From: Vesta saturnalis | Lineage: Eukaryota; Arthropoda; Insecta; Coleoptera; Lampyridae | Length of the DNA stretch: 64,000 nt | Assembly: GCA_036346205.1 (NCBI GenBank) | Contig: JARFJB010001945.1 | Span: 2,221,501-2,285,500 of the forward strand | Direction of reading: 5' to 3' | Part shown: piece after piece, positions 35,463-47,444 of the stretch | Layout: each line of letters starts with the position of its first letter | How positions within the stretch are numbered: the first letter of the stretch is position 1 | Made by a program: the position numbers and the translations under genes | The notes under the pieces: model-generated | What the model saw: the letters and a program-made list of their open reading frames with translations, nothing else | Databases searched by the model: none | What the model was told of the DNA's origin: nothing

Positions 35463-38400
35463 GATGTCCGGTGAGGAACTGTACAAACTGAAATGGTATG
35501 TTCCTTGGGTCAATTTAAGTAAAAAAGTCCCATAAACATAGGTCTGATTCAATAGTTACCCAGATACAAGCGTTTAAAGTTTATAAATGATCACATATTT
35601 TTCAAAAGTAATTATTATTAGTCAACTGGAAAAACAAAACCGAAACAATCTGTCATTTATTCGTTTGTGTTCTAATAATGACAAAGTGGATTGTAGTAAA
35701 TTAAGTGTAATTTAAATTTAAAATGCCTTTTCAATTTTCTAACGAAGAGTATGCTGACATCATTTACATTTATGGATTTTGTGATGGAAATGCGAGAGCT
35801 GCCGTTAGGGAATATGAACGAAGATTTCCCAACTGACATACGGGGGACTCCCGTTCGAGAAGAAATTCTTCTAACACTCAACCCTGGACTCCGATCAACC
35901 ATCTGTAGAATGTTTTCTTGCTCATTCATATTTAACTCCACAGGACGATCAGATCTTATTGAAACTGATGGAAATGAACCATGAGTTCGAACGTGTTGAA
36001 ATACAGAAGAAAAGGTTTGGTGATTTGGAATCCTCCTGTTGGAAATCTTCGTTCATATTCTAACGGCAGCTCTCGCATTTCCATCACAAAATCCATAAAT
36101 GTAAATGATTTCGCATCACTCTTCGTTAGAAAATTGAAGGCATTTTAAATTTAAATTACTTAATTTACTACAATCCACTTTGTCATTATTAGAACACAAA
36201 ATAATAATTACTTTTGAAAAAATATTGATCATTTATAAACTTTAAACGCTTGTATCTGGGTAACTATTGCGAATCAGACCTATGCTTATGGGACTTTTTA
36301 CTTAAATTGACCCAAAACATACCATTTCAGTTTGTACAGTTCTCACGACATTATAGTGTGTCAGTTTTGTAGACAAACTTTAACAGGAGATAGAACACAT
36401 GTTTCTAAAAGAAAAGTTCCTATAAACATATGTCGTAGAAGGCTTCGTTTCCGAGATACAGGGTGTTGAATATAATTTTTTTTTCTCAAATTTCCATTAT
36501 AACTCATAAAGGAATGCTTAGATTTTTTCATGTTGGGGGGATAATGTCTATTAATTAAGGGGCATAAAACAAGCGATAAGAATGTTCACAAACTTGCACA
36601 GTGGCGGAGTGGAGGGGGTACTCAACCCCTTTCATAAACAGAACTTCTACGCCAATGACTATTTTAAAAAAACTGTTATTTTCATTATCTACATACAGTT
36701 TAACAAAATAATGTACCTTCTTCTGTTTCGAAATTCCTGTGCGTTTCGAGTTATTTTGATTTTTAGTGTTTGATGTGGTACTAAGTTAAGTAATGTGCTT
36801 TATGTAAATAATTGAATATAAAGTTTTTAATAAAAAGATATAATAAAACATTTTAGTACCTAACGATCGTTTCTTTAAAATTTCAAATACATTTTCATTT
36901 ATAAATAGGTAGGTTATCTGTTTTTTAGTATCCATTGTTATTATCCTCGTATAAAAGAAATGCATAATTATTATTGTTATGCGGTCAATACTTTCTGTAT
37001 AATTATGTATGTATCAATTTCGCCATAAACATGTATGTAGTTTTAAGTGAGATTCTAATAAGTTATAGACCGCTGCTCACTTGGTCTCATTAAAGAGCCG
37101 CCACTGTATCAAGCCATACTCAAATACAAGACTTTTGTAAATTGAAATCTGTTTAGTACACTAATTTTAACAATCCTTATTTATTATTGTAACAATACTT
37201 AATTAATAATTGTGAAATTAATAAAATTCTTAGCAATAACGATTTATAAATAAATAACAATAACACTAGTATAATAAAATTAGACACTGTTCAAAATGTA
37301 AACCGTTCTTTTCAATACATTTCACAGCGACGTACAATAGAACGTCTTAAGTTAATTAAATGATGCACTTATTTCATTGCAAGCATCTCTGATGCGTTGT
37401 GAATTCTTCAAGTGTATTAACCATGGTATACACTTTTCCTTCATGAATCAAAAAAGTCAAGTGGCGTTAAATCGGGGATCTAGGAGGCCACGCCACTGGA
37501 CTTCACGACTATCCACCTCCGGTAGTTATTGTTTAGCCAATTTCTTACATTTCTGCCATAATGGGCGGACATCCATCAAGCTGAAACCAAGAATGTCCTC
37601 TTAAATTCAAAGGAATGTCTTACATATTAACATGTTCTTCTTCTAAAATTGTAGGAAATTTTCTGAATTTACACGTTGTGGCAAGAAATAAGGTCCAAAC
37701 ACGTGGTTGCCGTAAATTCCAATCAGACATTTGTACTAAATTCATGTTGAAAACTTCTTGGTCGAATGGCATTGGTTTTCATGTATATATGCAGATTGTG
37801 AAAGTTTACGATACTACGACGAGTAAAACAGGATTCATCAGTCCACAGTATGTTGGATAAGAAATCTATTATTTTGAATGGAGTTAGAACCCACCTACAA
37901 TAATTAAGTCTTCGTTCGGCGTCACCTGGACATAAACCATGAACAGGTTGAAAATGATATGGGCGTCTGATCCCGTTTTAAAACCGAAACTTTACTTTGG
38001 GAAATACCAAAGCAACAGCAGTACGTCGAGTACTTGTCGTGGGTTCCTATTAAATTCACGCAATATACCCTCTCCAATTCTATCTCGTCCACGTTGTTCT
38101 GTCGGATGTACATTTCAAACCCTGGTTAACAAATCGACGATGGATACTCACAAAACGGAATGATGAGGTTGTCGTCTATTTGGAAATCTTCTTCGATGCT
38201 CCCTAGCTGCGTACCTTGAATTCCATTTGCGAACCCTGAAATAAAGTGAATGTCGACTTGTTCGCTATTTGTAAATGTAAACTGCATGTTACACTAATTA
38301 AGCTGGCAAATCAAATGAAATAACTTTTGAACTTAAAACAATAATTAATAACAGTGAAATTATTCAAGATGAATAAGTGTTTGTAAAAGTCAAACTGTCG

Positions 38401-39270
38401 TTTCAAAATATAAAATTTAATACTTACTTGTTTTCCAAGGAGTATCATATTTTGTTGCAATGAAATAAGGGTGCATCATTTAGTTAACTTAAGACGTTCT
38501 ATTGTACGTCGCTGTGAAATTGTATTGAAAAGAACGGTTTACATTTTGAACAAAGTATCTAATTTTATTATACTAGTGTTATTGTTATTTATTTATAAAT
38601 CGTTATTGCTAAGAATTCTTATTAATTTCACAATTATTAATTAAGTATTGTTACAATAATAAATAAGGATTGTTAAAATTAGTGTACTAAACAGATTTCA
38701 ATTTACAAAAGTCTTGTATTTGAGTATGGCTTGATACAGTGGCGGCTCTTTAATGAGAGCAAGTGAGCAGCGGTCTATACCTTATTAGAATCTCACTTAA
38801 AAACTACATACATGTTTATGGCGAAATTGATACATACATAATTATACAGAACGTATTGACCGCATCACACTAAAAATTAAAATAACTCGGAAACGCACAG
38901 GAATTTCGAAACAGAAGAAGGTACATTATTTTTGTTAAACTGTATGTAGATAATGAAAATAACAGTTTTTTAAAAAAATAGTCATTGGCGTAGAAGTTCT
39001 GTTTATGAAAGGGGTTGAGCACCCCCTCCACTCCGCCACTGTGCAAGTTTGTGAACATTCTTATCCCTTGTTTTATGCCCCTTAATTAATAGACATTATC
39101 CCCCCAGCATATGAAAAAAATCTAAGCATTCGTTTATGAGTTATAATGAAAATTATATTCAACACCCTGTATCTCGGAAACGAAGCCTTCTACGACATGT
39201 TTATAGGAACTTTTCTTTTAGAAACATGTGTTCTATCTCCTGTTAAAGTTTGTCTACAAAACTGACTCAC

Positions 39271-39346
<76 letters not shown>

Positions 39347-41235
39347 CACAGTCTGATTGATTTTACGTGTCCAACCATATAGATATTTTATCATAAATGA
39401 TAAAAAGTTTAAGAATCAAAATACTCTATATTCAATTATTAATAATGCTACATATTCAAAAAAACAAATTACACAAAAACAAAAGAGCATCGCAAGACAT
39501 GATCTTTTTTAAATGTAAAGGGCACTTTTTTTTGATATTCTCAAAGAAGTTTAAATTCTCTTTACAATGGTACCAAATAAGTTATTATTATTTTGGCAAT
39601 TATAGTCACAATATTTTTTTAAAGTTTGTTTTCTGTATTCCTATAAATACGAAAAAACACAACAAAACTGGAACAGTAGTCTTGGGAAACAAATGAAAAG
39701 CTGTAACAGATACAAACTACATCACTACATTATAACTTAGAATCACGTGAAAAAAGACAGAAACATGAATTAGATGAGATGTTCGAAGTGTCTCCCATTA
39801 ATTTGAACACATAGTCGGGCTCCTCTTAGTAAATTTCTGCGTGCCTTTTGTAACCGTGTAAGGAGTTATTTTACGGCAGACTTAAGTAATCCGATTTCTG
39901 AGATTCTCAAGGTTTTCGGGAGCTGTGACATAAACTCTTTATTTAACGTATCCCCAAACGAAAAAATCCAAAATCGAAAGATCGGGCGACCTGGCCTGCC
40001 AAGGTACTGGACCACCATTCGCTACCAATTACTTCTAAACATTTGACGTAAAACATCTTTAACGACTCTTGAATTATGTGGAGGTGCCCCATCTTGCTGA
40101 AACCACATATCACGCCAAATAGCTACTGGTACGTCATCCAGCAAGTCATGAAATTCATTTATAAGAAAGTTCCTGTACCTATCACCTGTAAGAGTTCCTT
40201 CATAAAAATAAGGACCCATGACAAAATCATTCACAATGCCAAGCCATACGTTAACAGAAAATTTATTTTGATATATGCATGATCGTAATTGTCTAGGATT
40301 TATGTCATCCCAGTAGTGGTCGTTTTTCCTATTGGATATACCATTTCTTGTAAAGCATGACTCATCGCTCCAAAGTATGACATTAATTAAATGACTGTGA
40401 TTAATCAGCCATTCACAAAATGTTATTCGCCGTTGCTGGTCTCCGTCATTTAGTCCTTGTACTAATTTAATTTTGTAAGGCTTCATTTTGTTCCTTTTAA
40501 GTATTGAAAATATCTTGTAGTAGGTAAATCCTAAATCCACCACTGCTTCGCGTATGGAATTCAGAGGATGCGCTCGAAAGTACGCCAAAACAACAATTTC
40601 ATCATTTTCCATAACGCCTCGCCGATGTTTTTGCTGCACTGGTTTTGCACTAAAACCGCCAGTTCTGCGTAAATTTGCTTCCAGTCTAGTAAAAATTCGA
40701 GGATGTGGTTGTCGTCGCTCGGGATACAAATTTAAATACACTGCACTTGCCTCCAGCGTATTATCATTGCACCGAATAAAAAGTCTTAACATATCCATTT
40801 TTTCATTATTTGTGTAATTATTATTTGCTTGCATTGTGACAAGTAATATTACGAGCACTGAACAATAATTTAACTGTCACAAACAATGCTCTAATATTGA
40901 CAATTGTTTTTCATTTGTTTCCCAAGACTACTGTTCCAATTTTGTTGTTTTTGTTCGTATTTATAGGAATACAGAAAACAAACTTTACAAAAATATTGTG
41001 ACTATAATTGCCAAAATAATAATAACTTATTTGGTACCATTGTAAAGAGAATTTAAAGCTCTTTCAGAATATTAAGAAAAAGTGCCCGTTCCATTTAAAA
41101 AAAAATCATTTGTCTTGCGATGCTCTTTTGTTTTTGAGTAATTTGTTTTTAATTTGTTTTTTCTGAATATCGTATTGTTAAACTTTTTCTATTTTTATGA
41201 TAAATATTATTCTTGGACACGTAAAATCAATCAGA

Positions 41236-41305
<70 letters not shown>

Positions 41306-44166
41306 TATATTTATAATAACACACACACACACACACACAGGGTGTCACAGCAAGACCTAATCATTAGAAGTATCTGGAGAACCCTTATTCGGATTTTTAT
41401 GGAATTTTGGTTCAATAGGTTTTCGTATTGGAACTCTATTGAAAAATCTTCAAACTTGCAGCACTTTCGGTTACACCGGAAACTGGTATCAACTGCATTT
41501 TTTGAATAGGACATACATATTTTAATTTTTATCTACATAAGCTTTAAATTAACAAACATTTGTCCGAAACTTTCTTCTGAATTTTGAGTAATGACAAAAT
41601 TTTTGACCGATGCATGCCTTCACTTAAACGGATCTCGTTTGGTTATTTGATGAACTCATGGAGAGGATAATAAATCCTCAGTTACTAATACTACCTACTT
41701 AATTTGACATAAAATTAATATTTAGAGTCGTAGTAATATCTTTAAAACGTGGTTCAAAACAAATCATATCTTCATTATTTTAAAAGGAATGACCAATTGT
41801 TCTTGTGCCTAACGAAAACAGAGTAATAAATAGGGTACATTTGATAAAAAATTATTATTCTTTTTTCTAACAGTTTGTCAGTTATTAAAAAAAAACGAAA
41901 AAATCTTGAAATCCATTGGGTTTCTCATTTTGCATGAAGCATATGTGCAGTAACGCTTTTCATAGAAAGGCTGATATTACGAAAATTATAAGTTGGTTTA
42001 GGAGACATCAATAAAGTCATTTGAGTAATTCAACAACTTATATTATGGGTTTTCAATTGTAACAATTATCTAACAAAACTACAAGCAATAATACAAAATA
42101 ACAAACGGTAACTATTCAAAAATAAGATGTTATTATTATCTTAATAGTATGTATTCAAACGAAGTAATATTCGATCTATTTGCCTGTATGGCATGTGCAA
42201 TACGATAGTTGAAAGAACTTGTCGGCAATTTAACTTGAAATATCTTCAGTTGCCCAAAATGACCGTAATAAGTTTAACAACATCAGGAGAAACTTTTTAA
42301 CGACAGGATCGTGAAAGATAGAACTTCAATGGCACAATGTTGTTGTTGCCACAGAAGATAAAGGTGTAATAGTTCTGGGTTATTTTAATGTGTCCTAAAT
42401 CTTCTATTCGTGCAGCTGTTGCAGCCATAGACCTTTCTAAAGGATCCGTGAAAAGAATTTTAAATGCGAATAAAATGCAACCTTACAGGTTCACTCCCGT
42501 ACAACATCTCTTTCCCACCGACTTTCAAAGACGATTAAACTTTTGTGAATTTGTGTTAGTGAAGATGCAAGAAAATCAAGAAAATATTATTTGGACTGAA
42601 GAAGTTAAATTTAACCGGTTTTAATAAACATAACAGACATTTTTTGGCAGACAGTAATCCTCATATTACTCAAGTTTAGTGTAAATGCTTTTGTCTGCTT
42701 AAAAACAATGAACTACGAATTACAATTTATAGCGAAGCGTTATAAGCCATCGCTATATTAATATCCTAAACAATGTTGTGGTTGATTATGTAGACAGTTC
42801 GCCATTAGCAAATTTAAGAGTGGTATCAGCTTAATGGTGCACGGCTTATAGTACGCATGATGTTACCGAAGTTTTAACTAATATTTTCGTTAATCGTTGG
42901 ATGCGGCGACTGAGGCCATGGGATCGGTCACCTCGATCCCCAGATCTTACCTCCTTAGATTGTTTTCTTTGGGAGAAAGTAAGACTCAAGTGCGAAAACA
43001 GTCCTTCTCAGGACTAAGCCTGATAACGGAGCTTCCGAAACGTCGCGCTCCAAAAGCAAAAACTGTGGAAATAGACCTATCAACTCCACTAATAAAGGGA
43101 AGGTCTATAGTGAACCTACAATATCAACGATTTAGAAAATAAATAAACCAGGAGTTTGCTCAAATTGAACAAGAAAAGATTGAGAATTCTATAAAATCTG
43201 TTGAAAAAAGAATTCTGAAATGTTTGAAGCCAATGGTGCACAATTTGAGCATTTGTTATAATTTTTTCTATTTTCTTTTTTTTTTTTCATTCTATTTTGT
43301 TATTTTGACTCAAAGTTTTGAAGAAATAATGCAAATTGCATGTTTCAATGACCAGTTTACAAAAAGGAGCATTAAAATTTTGTAAAATTAGTTGCCTTAA
43401 TTGCATTCTTTTAACCAACATTTATTTATCAAAATCAATTTTAATAGGACCTAATTTCTTATTTTTGAATAGTTACTGTTTGGTATTTTTGTATTATTGT
43501 TTGTAGTTTTGTTAGATAATTTGTTACAATTGAAAACTGATAATAAAAGTTGTTGAATTACTCAAATGACTTTATTTATAAGTTTCCTAAGCCAACTTGT
43601 AATTTTCGGAATATCAGCCTTTCTATTTCAAATCCCGCGTTATTACGCATGCGCACGTCTTCCCGCTTTGTTCAAAATGACAAACCCAATGGATTTCAAG
43701 ATTTTTAATCGATTTTTTTAATAACTGAAAAACTGTTAGAAAAAAGTATAATAATGTTTTACTAAATGTATCCTATTTTTCCAGTTTTCGTTAGGCACAA
43801 GAAAAATTGGTTAGTCCGTTTAAAGATATTATTACGACTCCGAATATTAATTTCATCTCAAATTAAGTAGACAATATTAATAAATGAGGTTTTATTATCC
43901 TATCTGTGAGCGTTCAACGAAATAGTCCATCAAATAACCAAAAGACAACAGTTTAAGTGAACACATGAATCTGTCAAAAATTTTGAAAATAAATTTATTC
44001 TGAAGTTACTACTAAAAATTCAGAAAAAAGTTTCGGACAAACGTTTGTTATAAATTAAAGCTTTATCTAGAATAAAATAAAAATATGTATGTTCCTATTT
44101 AAAAAAATGCAGTTGATACCAGTTTCCGATTCTCCAGATAGTTACAATGATTAGGTCTCTGGACAC

Positions 44167-44211
<45 letters not shown>

Positions 44212-44743
44212 CAGTGTCCACATTTCAGTGCTCACAGGATTTCAAGATCTCATTCATCCGATTTTTTAATCAATTTTAAGATATTGTTAGAAAAAAAATT
44301 TGTCAATTTCAATTTTCCTCAACAACTCGATAACGTATTCATTCCAGTTTTCGTTCAGTGCACAACAGAAATCTGATTGTCCAATTTTTCCAAGATATTA
44401 TTACGCACTATCTATATTATTTCTTCTTATGGTGGCACAATATCAGATATTGGTTGTTAGGTAGTCCTTCAAAATGAGCTTTTCAACGAAATAGTATCAA
44501 CATGCCGTAAAGATCTTTAGTTTGCAAGATATTAACACATGAATCTGTCAAATTAATCTCTAATATGAAATTAGTAGGCTTTGAAGTTAAACACCAATGA
44601 GAGATGAAAGCAAAAAGATATGTAACATTGTAACAATAACGAAAAGTTATAAGATTAAAGTCATCTAGAAGTAAAAGTAAAAAAATGTACTATTTAAAGT
44701 TAAAATTGCAGTTGATTAAGTTTATTCTCCAGATAATAATAAT

Positions 44744-44778
<35 letters not shown>

Positions 44779-47360
44779 AGTGTCACATTTAGTGCTCACA
44801 ACAAATCTCATTTCAAATTCTTCCAAATTTTTTCAAATTTTAAGTTTTTAAATACCAAAATTTGTCAATTTCAATTTTCCTCAATAACTCGATAACGTAT
44901 TCATTACATTATATTTAGTCAAAAGAAACCCAATTATTTTTTCCAGGTTATGTAGCACTATCTTTTCTCATAAATAAGTCTTACCTCGAGTGGATTTGAA
45001 CCTCACGACCTGTACTTTCTAGAGCACCGTCGCTAAAACTGAGCTTTTCAACGATGTATACATGCCCCAGTCGATGCAAATTTTGTCTTTATGTTGAGAA
45101 CTGATTAACTAAATATTAATGAGATTACAGTCAAATTACTTATATTAATGGAAATTTGAGGCTGCAATTAAACGCAATGAGATTGACCCATAGCAAAACG
45201 ATTAACTGTAATAATTAAAATTATGATAAGATTTTGTTATGAACGAATAAGTTCAAAGGTAACAGTACTGTAATTAAAATTATTATTAATTTTATTAAAT
45301 ACATAAATAAAAAGTGTACCTCGAGTAGGATTTGAACCTACGACCTGTATTTTGCTAGAGTACCGCGCTAACCAACTGCGCCATCAAGGTTCAAGCCCCA
45401 ATCGATGTAAATTTTGTCTTTATGTATGTAGAACTGATGTAAATTCTAAATATAATGAGATTACAGTCAAATTACTTATATTAATGGAATGTGAGCCTGC
45501 AATATCGCAAGGATTCACACTATTATTAATAATAATTTTAATTACATATTTACCTTTGAACTTATTCGTTCATAACAAAAACTGATAATAATTTAGTACT
45601 AAAAGTTGTCACTTAAGAAAAACTGTTCAATATGACGACCATTCTGTTCCACACACTTTAAACTAACTTAAAACTCTACTAAGTGTGTTTTCGTTGAATG
45701 ATCTTAGCACATCCAGCACTCTTTGTTCTAAAATTTCCTTAGTTTCCGGTGGTTCATAATTAAATACTTCATTTTTAGTGGTACCCCATAAATAAAGTCG
45801 AGGGGGGTAAGGTCGGGTGATCTATAAGGTCATTGCACTGGCCCATTATTTGAAATCACTCTTTCATTAAAGTTTTCTCTCAAAAAATGTTGCACGTCAT
45901 TAGTGTTATGGGCCGGGCAACCATCCTGCTGGAAGCAGATGTTTTTCAAGTCGGCAGAATTAACGATTTGTCTCAAAGAAGGCATTATCTCGTTTGCTAG
46001 CAGCTCCAAATATCTGTTACCAGTTAAATTGTAATCAAAGACGAAAGGACCTATTAAGTGGCTATCTATAACGAAAGAAACTCAAAAAACTGAATAAAGA
46101 TGTAAACAAAATTTTATAACAATTACACCACACCAGACATTAAAACCAAAGCTTTTCTTTGCTTTACCAAATGTGGATTTTTAGTAGACCAATGATGATA
46201 GTTATGCCTATTGAACACTCCACAATTGGTAAATCGTGTTTTATCTGTCCACAGTAGGAAAACTACCATCGTCTTCACATTTTTGTAGGTACCACCTGTT
46301 AAATTGTATAGTCCTTATCGTGTAAATGTTGTACAAATGTTGGTTTGTGAGGGTGGTACTTATTTTTCTTCATGGTTGCCTAAACAGTGGATTTTGGAAT
46401 AGCAGTTTCTCGAGCCACTCGGCGAACTGATGTGGTTGGATTGTTCGTAACGTTTCGCCAAATATTATTGCGACGTATATCAGCACCGTTAACTTCGTAG
46501 TTAGCTCTTTTTGTTCGAAACGTCCAAAGTTCAGTAAATTCCTAATTATCCTGCTAAAAGTGTCCTGTGTGGTTGCTGTCTTTCCGGAAAGCGCTCAGCG
46601 TAACTCGTGCACGCATTTTCAGAGTTTGTATTTGCTTTGAAGTACTCTTCCAACATATCAACTTCTTCTTCGTTTGAATATTTATGTGTCATTATCAATA
46701 CTTATTAATCTTAATACTCAATAATAATTACTTAACAATAACTACGAGTACCCAAGGTTTTACTTAATTAATCTCTGTAGCACAAAGTGTACTTTGACAG
46801 CTTACCATTTTGTTTCACACTAACGTTCAGTTCCATGGATTACTAATTTTATTGGGAAAATTTTGTTAATATGAAGTTAAACGTCAGTATCTTTTCGTTT
46901 CATTTTTATTATTATTTATTTTACAGTATTACTTAGCGTATTCTTTCGCTTTCATTTCTCAATTAGTACCTAGTTTCAGAGCCTACTAATTTCATATTAG
47001 AGATTAATTTAATTTTTTATTAATATCTCCCCTACAAATAAAGATTTTCCAGTCATGTTATACATCGTTGAAAAGCTTTTTTTAGAGACTACCTAACTAA
47101 CCAAAAATCCAATATGGCCAACATAAGAAAAACAAAAGATAGTGCTAATAACCTGGAAATAATTGAAAATCGGGGGTTTCTGTTTCACCGAAAAATTTAT
47201 CTTAAAAAAGTGTCTGAATAATGTAAAGGTTTAATAGCGGTCGCGTTAGGCGTTATCGAGTTATTGAGGAAAATTGAAATTGACCAATTTTGGTTTTTTC
47301 AAAATATTTTAAAATTGAAAAAAGTTAGGGTGAATTTGAAATGAGATTGATTGTGAGCAC

Positions 47361-47444
<84 letters not shown>

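Larger units (their letters stand above)
41338..44170 (+). mobile_element. mariner D with about 750-bp inverted repeats
   Basis: The left end starts CAGGGTGTC, the right end finishes GACACTCTG, and both share AGACCTAATCATT just inside. The inverted similarity continues to about 42,127 and from about 43,440. A TA tract lies directly to the right; a CA tract lies to the left. The transposase is on the plus strand and is interrupted by a Penelope-tail segment at 43.0-43.1 kb. Confidence 0.9.
44780..47363 (-). mobile_element. mariner E, DD41D type, about 300-bp inverted repeats
   Basis: The left end CAGTGTCACATTTAGTGCTC matches, inverted, a right end with GAGATTGATTGTGAGCACTG. Inner shared words are GTCAATTTCAATTTTCCTCA and GAGCTTTTCAACGATGTATA. 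The left arm is interrupted by the tRNA-like sequences at 44.99 and 45.32 kb. TA tracts lie on both sides (44,748-44,779 and 47,365-47,440). Confidence 0.85.
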
